Assembly (NCBI GenBank): GCA_902464595.1
Contig: CABQJX010000071.1
Coordinates: 1 to 13,944, forward strand
Source of the DNA: an uncultured Lachnoclostridium sp.
Lineage (GTDB): Bacteria > Bacillota > Clostridia > Lachnospirales > Lachnospiraceae
Length of the DNA stretch: 13,944 nucleotides
Direction of reading: 5' to 3'
Positions 1 through 6,642 of the stretch are shown here, in pieces; positions within the stretch are counted from its first letter, which is position 1; every line of letters starts with the position of its first letter. Made by a program: the position numbers and the translations under genes. The notes below the pieces were generated by a model. It saw only the letters and a program-made list of their open reading frames with translations, was not told where the DNA came from and ran no database searches.

Positions 1-132
1 TAAGTCGGGGCTAATACTTAAAGTTTTTCGGGACATTTTCAAAAACGCTTGACACAAAAGAATTTGGGTAACAGCCACAGGAAGATTCAGGCAGGAAAAT
101 GGATTGAAAGCCTGTTTGTGCGCAGGCAATTT

Positions 133-173
133 AAAAAAGAGTGAGCGCAGCAAATTTTGCTCACTCACTCTTT
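133..173 (-). terminator. Intrinsic terminator of the hydrogenase operon
   Basis: Read on the minus strand, AAAGAGTGAG (from 173) pairs perfectly with CTCACTCTTT (ending at 136) and runs into six consecutive T. It lies about 60 nt after the hydrogenase stop codon. The loop contains a second small dyad (AGCAA/TTGCT). A TGAG duplication in the 5' arm permits an alternative 8-bp stem (159-166 with 139-146). The stem and U-tract are seen directly; the terminator role is inferred from position and shape. Confidence 0.85.
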
Positions 174-235
174 AAGGCTATTTTAACGGATCAGCATTCC
201 TTTTAGAAGCATATGACTCTGCCTTTTTAACCTAA

Positions 236-2020
236 TTACAATTTATAAGCAGGGATCACATACCCATTCCTGTCTCTTTTGGGGCTTCTGGGCATCTCCC
301 ATGCCTCATGATCCGTGTGGAGAAGCTGATGGGCCTTATGGCTGTTGGGCTTCTCAAAGAAATTATCATACAATGCTTTGATGTCAGGATTTTCATGAGA
401 GTAGCGCAGTTTTGCCTGATCGTCCAGGAAGTAAAGGTTCTTTCCTCTCTCGTAAGCCATCTCAAAGCCGTCGTGGATGGGCTGTCCGCCGCCGCCTACA
501 CAGCCTCCCGGACAAGCCATGACCTCTACGAAATCATATTTCTTCTCACCTCTCTGGATCGCCTCAAGAAGCTTTCTTGTATTGCCCAGACCATTTACAA
601 CAGCGATGCGCAGGCGGATCCCCTTCAGCTCAAACTCTGCCTCTGTCAGATCGGTCTGCTGGGAAGTAGCCCGTACTACCTTAAAGGCGTCCGGAGGACA
701 GTTCTCTCCCATAATGGTAAAGTAAGCGGTGCGCAGGGCTGCCTCCATAACGCCTCCTGTAGCGCCAAAGATCACTCCCGCGCCGGAGCCGTCATGGAAC
801 AGCCGATCCGGCTCTGCATCCTTCAGATTAGATGGAAGCAGATGGGCGGAGCGGATCATACGATCCAGCTCTCTGGTTGTGATAACACAGTCGGTGTCAC
901 GGCCTGCATACTCCTCATAAAAGAGTTCCATATTGCTCTCACCCTTTTTCGCCAGGCAAGGCATAACAGCCACGGAGAAAATATCCTCCGGCTTCTTTCC
1001 GATCTGCTGTGCAAAATAAGTCTTCATGACAGAACCAAACATCTGCATAGGAGACTTGGCAGAAGACAGCTGAGGAACCAGCTCTGGGAACTGGCTCTTG
1101 ATAAACCGGATCCAGCCAGGGCAGCAGGAAGTAAACATAGGCTTATCTTTTAACTGGCCGCTGGTAAAGCGTTCAATAAACTCATTCGCCTCCTCCATAA
1201 TGGTAAGGTCAGCAGAGAAGGTAGTATCAAACACATAGTCTGCGCCCATTTTCTTTAAAGCATCAAAAATCTTTTCAACCGTTGCTTCCTCTGGTTTTAA
1301 GCCCAGGGACTCTCCCCATGCAGCTCTGACGGCAGGAGCCACCTGAACGACTACCACCTTATTCGGATCTGCAATGGCTTCCCAAAGCTTCTCCGTATCA
1401 TCCCGCTCCCTAAGAGCACCTACCGGACAGTGGGTGATACACTGGCCGCAGAGGGAACAATCTGCCTCGGAAATGGTGCGGCTTCCCGATACATTGACCG
1501 TGGAACGGGCGCCTGTGCCCTCAAAATCCCAGATATTCAAGCTCTGCACCTTATCGCAGATCTGGATACAGCGCATACACTTAATACATTTCTGGGAATC
1601 CCGGATCAGTGGGAAATTCTTATCCCAGGGCTGCTGTTCCAAACGCTCTCCAAATAAAGTATCCTGAATATTCAGATCATTTGCCAGGGTCTGAAGGGAA
1701 CAGTTCCCGCTTCTGACACAGGTAGCACATTTGCAATCGTGCTGGGATAAGATCAGCTGAACCGTACGTTTGCGGTCCAGTCTTACCTTCGGGCTGTTGG
1801 TGTAAACCACCATTCCCTCCTCAACCACATTGTTGCAGGAGGTGATAAGGCGTTCCTTTCCCTCTACCTCCACAACACAGACACGGCAGGCAGCGATCTC
1901 GTTGATCTCTTTCAGGAAACACAGGTGGGGAATATAGATCCCCTCCTGAGCGGCGGCCTCCATAATGGTCGTCCCCTCCGCCGCAGTAACAGGGATATTG
2001 TCTATCGTCAGATTTACCAT
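236..2020 (-). CDS. hydA: [FeFe]-hydrogenase catalytic subunit, multi-cluster (M3-like)
   Basis: Cytoplasmic iron hydrogenase (594 aa) that interconverts protons and H2 at an H-cluster. The N-terminal 2Fe-2S ferredoxin domain has Cys34, 45, 48 and 62. A His-ligated [4Fe-4S] site follows the H-x3-C-x2-C-x5-C pattern (His94, Cys98, 101, 107). Two [4Fe-4S] motifs follow at Cys145-155 and Cys188-198. All three H-cluster loops are intact: TSCCPGW at 297-303, with the proton-relay Cys299 and ligand Cys300; MPCLAKKGE from 353; and MACPGGC at 501-507. The usual small-subunit tail ends the protein. Length and motif positions closely follow clostridial CpI. No signal peptide is seen. The ATG at 2020 lies 12 nt from an AGGAGG and overlaps the upstream flavoprotein gene by 7 bp, implying translational coupling. 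No maturases (HydE/F/G) are in the window. The partner suggests electron exchange with NAD(P)H rather than ferredoxin alone; this resembles the glutamate synthase-linked group of [FeFe]-hydrogenases, but subgroup assignment needs a tree. Confidence 0.95.
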   Translation of the reverse strand: MVNLTIDNIPVTAAEGTTIMEAAAQEGIYIPHLCFLKEINEIAACRVCVVEVEGKERLITSCNNVVEEGMVVYTNSPKVRLDRKRTVQLILSQHDCKCATCVRSGNCSLQTLANDLNIQDTLFGERLEQQPWDKNFPLIRDSQKCIKCMRCIQICDKVQSLNIWDFEGTGARSTVNVSGSRTISEADCSLCGQCITHCPVGALRERDDTEKLWEAIADPNKVVVVQVAPAVRAAWGESLGLKPEEATVEKIFDALKKMGADYVFDTTFSADLTIMEEANEFIERFTSGQLKDKPMFTSCCPGWIRFIKSQFPELVPQLSSAKSPMQMFGSVMKTYFAQQIGKKPEDIFSVAVMPCLAKKGESNMELFYEEYAGRDTDCVITTRELDRMIRSAHLLPSNLKDAEPDRLFHDGSGAGVIFGATGGVMEAALRTAYFTIMGENCPPDAFKVVRATSQQTDLTEAEFELKGIRLRIAVVNGLGNTRKLLEAIQRGEKKYDFVEVMACPGGCVGGGGQPIHDGFEMAYERGKNLYFLDDQAKLRYSHENPDIKALYDNFFEKPNSHKAHQLLHTDHEAWEMPRSPKRDRNGYVIPAYKL

Positions 2021-3843
2021 AATTTCTCACGACCTCCTTTAAATATTCCGAAACCAAAGTGATCGCACCGCAGGCAGCGCCCTGCCTCCTGGCATGCCGC
2101 CTTTTCGTTCATGCAGTTCTCGATGCCATCAAAATCATGAAGCCGTTCACAGGCCTCCCGCTCCGTCAGCTCGATCCTTCCACAGGCTGGATGATCGTCA
2201 ATATTGGGATCCGGAACTTCCACGTCACATGTGATCTCGTGATGGAATCCAAGGTATTCATCGATATTGGCAGCCATTACCTTCGCAGCAGCTACTGCCT
2301 TGATCACAGTAGCCGGCCCGGAGGCACAGTCTCCGCCGGCAAACACACCGGGGATTCCTGCAAATCCGCCGTTTGGAAGAGTGACGATCTTGCCGCGCTC
2401 TACAGGGATGCCTGATTCCTCGTAGTGCTTTGTCTCAATATTCTGGCCGATAGCTACGATCAGGGTATCGCAGGGGATCAGCTCATCTGGCTCGCCTGTT
2501 GGAACAACGAAGGCACGCCCGTCCTTAATACGGGAGATCATCTGCGGGGTTACCCAGATGCCTTTTAACTTGCCGTCCTCAATTTCCAGTCTGGCCGGCG
2601 CTTTAAGGGTCATCATTTCTACACCTTCTGCCATTGCACCCTCTACCTCAGCGGGAAGAGCGGTCATGTCAGCGGTCCTTCTTCTGTATACGCAGCTTAC
2701 CTTCTTTGCTCCCAGACGCACAGAGGTGCGGACCGCATCCATTGCCACGTTTCCGCCTCCAATGACAGCCACATTCTGTCCTTTCAGGTCAGCTCCCTCT
2801 CCCATTCCCACATTTCTCAGGAAATATACAGCGGAGATAACGCCCTCATTGTCCTCACCCTCTAATCCCAGCTTCTTATCTGTGGAAGCACCCACAGTGA
2901 TCAGAACCGCGTCGTAGTTTTTCCTCAGCTCATCCAGCTTGACATCCTGTCCTACCTTGATGCCGTATTTTACCTCAACACCGGTCTCCAGGATCGCCTC
3001 GATGTCCTCGTCCAGGCGGTCTTTCGGCAAGCGGTAGTTCGGGATTCCGTAACGAAGCATACCGCCCAGCTTCGGAAGCATCTCATATACGGTTACCTGA
3101 TGGCCCATGAGCTGGAGATAATAGGCAGCAGAAAGACCGGAGGGCCCGCCTCCTACCACGGCGATCTTCTTTCCTGTAGAGGGACCGCATAAAGGCGCAG
3201 GAACTTTGCCTGCAAAATCAGCTGCTACCCGTTTTAAGCCGCGGATATTGATGGCATCGTCCACCATGTTGCGGCGGCAGCGCTCCTCACATGGATGCTC
3301 ACAGATAAAACCGCAGGTGGTCGGGAATGGATTGTCTTTGCGGATCAGACGGATCGCATCCGCATATCTCCCCTCCCGCACCAGGGCTATGTAACCTGGA
3401 ATATCCACATGGGCGGGACACAGGGCCACACAGGGAACTGGCTGGGTGGTCATACAGGTACAGCGGCCATTTTCCACATGCTCCTCATAATCAGAACGGC
3501 AGTTCTTAATGCTCCGGTAGACCATGCGGGCTGCCTCATATCCGATGGCACAGTCCGCTGTCTCCATAATCGCCTTTGATGTATCCTCAATCAGGTTCAG
3601 CGTATCCATGGTCGCATCTCCATTCAGCACATCCGTGAGAAGATGCTTTAACTGTAAAAGCCCGACTCTGCAGGGCACACATTTACCGCAGGTCTGGGAA
3701 TGGCACATTTCAATAAATGCGCGGGTAATATCTACGGGACATAGCCCTGGCGGGCTTGCCACGATCCGGTGTTCCAGATTTTTGTATAAATCCTCCACCA
3801 CAAGCTGAGCTCTACTCGGCGCTAATATCTCAAGTCTGCTCAT
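2014..3843 (-). CDS. Fusion flavoprotein: NuoF/HydB C-terminal [4Fe-4S] domain + GltD/NfnL-like NAD(P) oxidoreductase
   Basis: A 609-aa iron-sulfur flavoprotein, probable electron-transfer partner of the hydrogenase. Residues ~20-115 match the C-terminal NADH_4Fe-4S domain of NuoF/HydB: C52-x2-C55-x2-C58, preceded by Cys47, with a later Cys98. The FMN/NADH-binding part of NuoF is absent. Residues ~125-215 form the Cys-rich N-terminal domain of GltD/NfnL proteins (Cys138, 142, 177, 181, 185, 189). Next come a FAD Rossmann motif GGGPSG (231-236), a second dinucleotide motif GGGNVAMD (362-369) followed by an Arg-rich VYRRR stretch (385-389), and the AGGDC FAD motif (502-506). The tail has the EAxRCLRCD motif (586-594). 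The two-nucleotide-site layout is that of glutamate synthase small subunit and NfnB/NfnL, suggesting NAD(P)H oxidation or reduction coupled to the adjacent hydrogenase; no glutamate synthase large subunit is present. An in-frame TTG upstream (3858) lies within the ribosome binding site itself, so the ATG at 3843 is the start. Cofactor preference is unknown. Confidence 0.88.
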   Translation of the reverse strand: MSRLEILAPSRAQLVVEDLYKNLEHRIVASPPGLCPVDITRAFIEMCHSQTCGKCVPCRVGLLQLKHLLTDVLNGDATMDTLNLIEDTSKAIMETADCAIGYEAARMVYRSIKNCRSDYEEHVENGRCTCMTTQPVPCVALCPAHVDIPGYIALVREGRYADAIRLIRKDNPFPTTCGFICEHPCEERCRRNMVDDAINIRGLKRVAADFAGKVPAPLCGPSTGKKIAVVGGGPSGLSAAYYLQLMGHQVTVYEMLPKLGGMLRYGIPNYRLPKDRLDEDIEAILETGVEVKYGIKVGQDVKLDELRKNYDAVLITVGASTDKKLGLEGEDNEGVISAVYFLRNVGMGEGADLKGQNVAVIGGGNVAMDAVRTSVRLGAKKVSCVYRRRTADMTALPAEVEGAMAEGVEMMTLKAPARLEIEDGKLKGIWVTPQMISRIKDGRAFVVPTGEPDELIPCDTLIVAIGQNIETKHYEESGIPVERGKIVTLPNGGFAGIPGVFAGGDCASGPATVIKAVAAAKVMAANIDEYLGFHHEITCDVEVPDPNIDDHPACGRIELTEREACERLHDFDGIENCMNEKAACQEAGRCLRCDHFGFGIFKGGREKLW

Positions 3844-3849
3844 AAAATT

Positions 3850-3856
3850 CCCCTCC
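3850..3856 (-). promoter_or_regulatory. Ribosome binding site that fixes the flavoprotein start
   Basis: GGAGGGG on the minus strand sits 6 nt before the ATG at 3843. The in-frame TTG at 3858-3856 overlaps this element, so a longer protein starting there is implausible. Confidence 0.8.
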
Positions 3857-3882
3857 AAATTCGTCGATCACAAGGATCCTGG

Positions 3883-3926
3883 ATTGTACGTAGAAAAGTA
3901 CATTACGTATCAGTACATTGTACAAT
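3883..3926. promoter_or_regulatory. GTAC-rich repeat cluster over the hydrogenase operon -10 and start region (candidate operator)
   Basis: Four GTAC motifs occur in 38 bp. They include two exact AGTACATT direct repeats (3897-3904 and 3912-3919, 15-bp period), two ATTGTAC copies (3883-3889 and 3917-3923), two TACGTA palindromes (3887-3892 and 3904-3909) and the palindrome ATTGTACAAT. The cluster covers the -10 box and the predicted start site, a typical place for a repressor. I do not recognise the cognate regulator; it does not match the Rex consensus. Confidence 0.45.
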
Positions 3927-3945
3927 AATGTCATTTATATATCAA
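3917..3945 (-). promoter_or_regulatory. Promoter of the flavoprotein-hydrogenase operon
   Basis: On the minus strand, a -35 box TTGATA (3945-3940) and a -10 box TACAAT (3922-3917) are separated by exactly 17 bp. Predicted transcription starts near 3910, giving a leader of about 65 nt. The -10 box lies in a perfect 10-bp palindrome, ATTGTACAAT (3917-3926). A second TTGACA further upstream (3966-3961) has no equally good -10 at proper spacing. Seen in sequence; promoter activity is inferred. Confidence 0.65.
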
Positions 3946-4091
3946 GAAATGTTTTTTATTTGTCAAAGTTTTTTTCTGTTTTGGGAGATTTATAAAGCGC
4001 ATTAATAAAAATTGATAAAAATGCCAAATAAATATCATATATCCATGTAATCTATTGCAAATAGCGCAAACCCGTTTTTATTTATTGTGTC

Positions 4092-4125
4092 GAATCTTCA
4101 CAATTATTGACAGAATCTTCACAAT
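4092..4125. repeat. 13-bp direct repeat at 21-bp period, candidate activator site
   Basis: GAATCTTCACAAT occurs at 4092-4104 and again at 4113-4125, so equivalent bases are 21 bp apart, two helical turns. The second copy ends 12 bp before the -35 box of the acyltransferase promoter. Tandem half-sites at about 21 bp just upstream of -35 are typical of response-regulator activators (LytTR or OmpR/PhoB-like), but the motif itself is not one I recognise. Each copy contains TTCACAA, resembling a Rex half-site, in direct rather than inverted orientation. Confidence 0.5.
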
Positions 4126-4137
4126 AATAGAAAGACA

Positions 4138-4166
4138 TTGAGTTTTCTTTTCTCCTCTGTTAAAAT
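4138..4166 (+). promoter_or_regulatory. Promoter of the acyltransferase gene
   Basis: A -35 box TTGAGT (4138-4143) and a -10 box TAAAAT (4161-4166) have an exact 17-bp spacer. The start would fall near 4173, leaving a leader of about 20 nt with AGAGG at 4181-4185. The upstream stretch from 3930 to 4135 is AT-rich and holds no gene on either strand that I can support. Confidence 0.6.
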
Positions 4167-4192
4167 AAGCCCAGAATGAAAGAGGTGTGTCT

Positions 4193-5509
4193 ATGGACGA
4201 AATGAAGGATCTGGATATGAATAAAGCAAAACCTTACGGAAAAGCCATTAATAAAAAAAGCCAAAACGCTCATCTGACTGCGCTGTGGCTTTTAGCCTCC
4301 CTGCCTCTGGCCATCCTCATCTATCTTATGATGGAGATCCGCTATCTGGGTATGGAGCATCCCTTCCAGCCCCAAAACTTTGCCGCCGTCCTTGGTCTTT
4401 CTGTCCTGTCCTGTTTGATCCACTGCGCTAAGAACAAACATACGCCCGGATACATCAGGCAGCTGATCCTTGGCCCTTCCATAAGCCGGATCGGATACAT
4501 GGACTGGCTGCGTGTCTTAGCTGTGGCCCTGGTGATCCTGGTCCATGTGCTGGAAGGTGCTTACCCTGCCCTTCCCCCGGACTCCCTTTCACGTCACATT
4601 ATGGCCGGAACTGCCGGTCTTGGCCTTTCCTGTAACCTGCTGTTTCTCATGCTCAGCGGGGCGCTGCTGTTAGGCGGCAAAGAAGAACCCCTGTCCCGCT
4701 TCTATTCACGGCGGTTTCTCCGGGTTGCCCTTCCCTGCTTTGCTTATTATGTTCTCTATACTTTTTACTCCAACGGAATCTCTGCTTTGGTTCCCGGAAA
4801 CTGGATCCATCTCATACGTGGTTTTCTTTCAGGAGGAAATGGGGATACCCCTCACTTCTGGCTGGTTTACGTGATACTTCTGTGCTATCTGGCAAGCCCA
4901 TTTTTCCAGGTCATGGTAAAACATATGACAACAGCCATGCTGGAGGGACTGATCCTTGTCATCTTTCTCCTGCATGGCCTTTATACTTACGGCCCTCTGG
5001 CCGGTTTTATCCTTCCTGATACCACATTTCTGGCATCCTGGGAATCTATTTTCCTGTTAGGCTATTATTGTACAACGGACCAGGCTATGAAACGGTATCC
5101 TCTGTTTTTGACCGCCGGCGGATTATCCGCCCTGCTCATTCTCTGGACAAATTTTATCTCAGAGGGCTTTGGCCCGTTCCTGTACAACAATGCCCTGCCT
5201 CAGATGTTTTTAGCCTGTGCCCTATTCCTGTTTTTCAGAAAGCATGGAAAACAAAGCTTTGTCCGGCTTCCTGCTATCCTGGCTCCCATTTCCAAATACA
5301 GCTTTTCCATTCTCCTGATCCACTGGCTGTCCCTCCACCGGATCATAGGAAATGTATTTGGCATAAACGGCCTGTCCTTTGGCATAGGAGGCGGAATTTT
5401 GCTCACCTTCCTCCTCACTCTGGCCATCAGCCTTTTTATCGCCCTGATTTATGACAACACCGTCATTTTATGCCTCAACAGCATATTGGGGCATAAAAGC
5501 AGGAAATAA
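4193..5509 (+). CDS. Membrane acyltransferase, acyltransferase-3 family
   Basis: A 438-aa polytopic membrane protein of the acyltransferase-3 (OafA/WecH-like) family, whose members O- or N-acylate sugars of surface polysaccharides, peptidoglycan or small metabolites. A charged N-terminus is followed by two hydrophobic segments (about 28-48 and 63-79). The family core begins at YMDWLRVLAVALVILVH (102-118), with conserved Asp104, Arg107 and His118. A second signature, LLFLMLSGALLLG, begins at 149 and is followed by PLSRFYSRRFLRV (166-178). About eight more hydrophobic stretches run to a short basic C-terminus. The start is the ATG at 4193, with AGAGG 7 nt upstream; the in-frame GTG at 4187 has almost no spacing. 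It is monocistronic, divergent from the hydrogenase operon and convergent with the oxidoreductase gene. No glycosyltransferase neighbour points to its substrate, so the acceptor is unknown. The family call is firm, the specific role is not. Confidence 0.85.
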   Translation: MDEMKDLDMNKAKPYGKAINKKSQNAHLTALWLLASLPLAILIYLMMEIRYLGMEHPFQPQNFAAVLGLSVLSCLIHCAKNKHTPGYIRQLILGPSISRIGYMDWLRVLAVALVILVHVLEGAYPALPPDSLSRHIMAGTAGLGLSCNLLFLMLSGALLLGGKEEPLSRFYSRRFLRVALPCFAYYVLYTFYSNGISALVPGNWIHLIRGFLSGGNGDTPHFWLVYVILLCYLASPFFQVMVKHMTTAMLEGLILVIFLLHGLYTYGPLAGFILPDTTFLASWESIFLLGYYCTTDQAMKRYPLFLTAGGLSALLILWTNFISEGFGPFLYNNALPQMFLACALFLFFRKHGKQSFVRLPAILAPISKYSFSILLIHWLSLHRIIGNVFGINGLSFGIGGGILLTFLLTLAISLFIALIYDNTVILCLNSILGHKSRK

Positions 5510-5552
5510 ACGCTGCCGGATCGTTCTGCGCCAGGCGGTTATATGCTCCATG

Positions 5553-6521
5553 TTACTCCATGGGAAATTTCATCCCCCACTGCTCTCTCAGCTGATCCAT
5601 CCAGTTCATCATGCGCAGGGTCTCCTCATGAGGCATTTCAGGGCATTCAAGCTCCCCTGCCTCGATGGCCCTGATACACGCTTCCACCTCATATTCATAT
5701 CCGCTGATCTGCTTTGGACGGTCATAGGAAGCCGTCCGCTTCCTTGTCTCATCGTAAACCTTAAAGCCCTCGCAGTTATTGATATTTTCTACCTCAATGA
5801 ATCCCTTTGTACCGTAGATCACTCCTCTGCGGTCGCTGAGCCCTACGGCACTGCTGTTAAGGACAGCCATTCTTCCGTCCCGATACACCAATGTTATGCT
5901 GTTTTGTGCATCTACACCTGTATCCATCATCACAGCCGTTCCTGTAATACTCTCAATCTCATCTTCCAAAACCATGGACGCAAAATTTAAAGGATAGATT
6001 CCTACGTCCATGAGTGCCCCGCCTGCCAGCTCCGGCCGCTGGATCCTCTCTTTCCAACTGATGAGATAGCCCAGGTTTGCTGTAACCATCTGAGGCACGC
6101 CGATGGCTCCTGAGGCGATGACTTGATCCAGTGTCTTTCTCATGGGCATATATCGGGTCCAGATGGCCTCTGTAAGGAGAAGATTCCGTTCCTTTGCCAT
6201 AGCCAGCACCTCCCTGGCCTGTTTTTCATTGACGGTAAAGGATTTCTCGCACAGCACATGCTTTCCATGCTCCAGACACAGCTTGATGTGCTCATAATGG
6301 TGGGAATGGGGTGTAGCGATATACACCAGCTCTACCTGGGGATCCTTTACCATTTCTTCATAAGATCCATAAGCCTGTTCAACGCCGTACTCCTTTGCAA
6401 ATGCCTCTGCCCGGTCATGATCCCTGGCCGCTACGGCATAATTTTTTGCCTGATCCATTTCACGTATCGTTGCCGCCATCGTCCCTGCAATTCGTCCGGC
6501 TCCCAAAATTCCTATTTTCAT
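5553..6521 (-). CDS. Gfo/Idh/MocA-family NAD(P)-dependent oxidoreductase
   Basis: A 322-aa soluble dehydrogenase with an N-terminal Rossmann fold (MKIGILGAGRIAG, residues 1-13) and a C-terminal Gfo/Idh/MocA alpha/beta domain. The conserved catalytic-lysine motif appears as CEKSFTVN (Lys93), with Ser where most relatives have Pro. Residues EAIWTRYMP (118-126) and GGALMDVGIYPL (167-178) resemble the dihydrodiol dehydrogenase/glucose-fructose oxidoreductase-like branch. Such enzymes oxidise or reduce a sugar or cyclitol carbon using NAD(P); substrate cannot be read from sequence. AGGAGG lies at 6534-6539: ATG at 6521 has 12-nt spacing, the same as the hydrogenase gene here, while an in-frame TTG at 6527 has 6-nt spacing and would add two residues. 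The gene is 121 bp downstream of the channel gene with no clear promoter between them, so co-transcription is possible. It converges on the acyltransferase with 43 bp between stops and no obvious terminator. Confidence 0.85.
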   Translation of the reverse strand: MKIGILGAGRIAGTMAATIREMDQAKNYAVAARDHDRAEAFAKEYGVEQAYGSYEEMVKDPQVELVYIATPHSHHYEHIKLCLEHGKHVLCEKSFTVNEKQAREVLAMAKERNLLLTEAIWTRYMPMRKTLDQVIASGAIGVPQMVTANLGYLISWKERIQRPELAGGALMDVGIYPLNFASMVLEDEIESITGTAVMMDTGVDAQNSITLVYRDGRMAVLNSSAVGLSDRRGVIYGTKGFIEVENINNCEGFKVYDETRKRTASYDRPKQISGYEYEVEACIRAIEAGELECPEMPHEETLRMMNWMDQLREQWGMKFPME

Positions 6522-6555
6522 TTTCAATCTTTTCCTCCTACTGTCTTCTATGCTG

Positions 6556-6615
6556 GATTCTCTGTACTTTGATTCCCTATCCTTCGATTCCCTATATCTT
6601 GATTCCCTATCCTTT
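6556..6615. repeat. 15-bp tandem repeat, three good copies plus one degenerate
   Basis: The core GATTCCCTAT begins at 6571, 6586 and 6601, an exact 15-bp period. The full units are GATTCCCTATCCTTC, GATTCCCTATATCTT and GATTCCCTATCCTTT. A degenerate unit (GATTCTCTGTACTTT) precedes them at 6556-6570 in phase. The array occupies most of the spacer between the MscS-type gene and the oxidoreductase gene. No function is evident; it may be a minisatellite or a repeated RNA/DNA-binding site in the untranslated region. Confidence 0.8.
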
Positions 6616-6642
6616 AGAGTATTTTAGAGCACTCTCTGTGCC

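Noticed and set aside
49..54. Plus-strand TTGACA as a promoter
   Set aside because: No -10-like hexamer at 16-18 bp, and no plus-strand gene follows.
90..115. CAGGC...GCCTG inverted repeat as a terminator of an upstream gene
   Set aside because: Five-bp stem with a long loop and no run of T; no gene evidence at the left edge.
308..1153. Long plus-strand open frame antisense to the hydrogenase gene
   Set aside because: Its protein resembles no family, and the opposite strand encodes a hydrogenase with every catalytic motif. It is a shadow frame of a conserved gene.
3961..3966. Minus-strand TTGACA as the main -35 of the hydrogenase operon
   Set aside because: At 17 bp the would-be -10 is GATATA, and better hexamers are too far away. 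The TTGATA-N17-TACAAT pair just downstream fits better.
4085..4103. Possible Rex operator (TTGTG...TTCACAA) between the divergent genes
   Set aside because: The Rex consensus is an 18-bp inverted repeat. Here the span is 19 bp and the left half lacks the AA. The direct repeat at 21-bp period explains the sequence better.
5510..5552. Bidirectional terminator between the converging acyltransferase and oxidoreductase genes
   Set aside because: Only a 4-bp dyad (CGCC/GGCG) with no T-tract; not enough to call.
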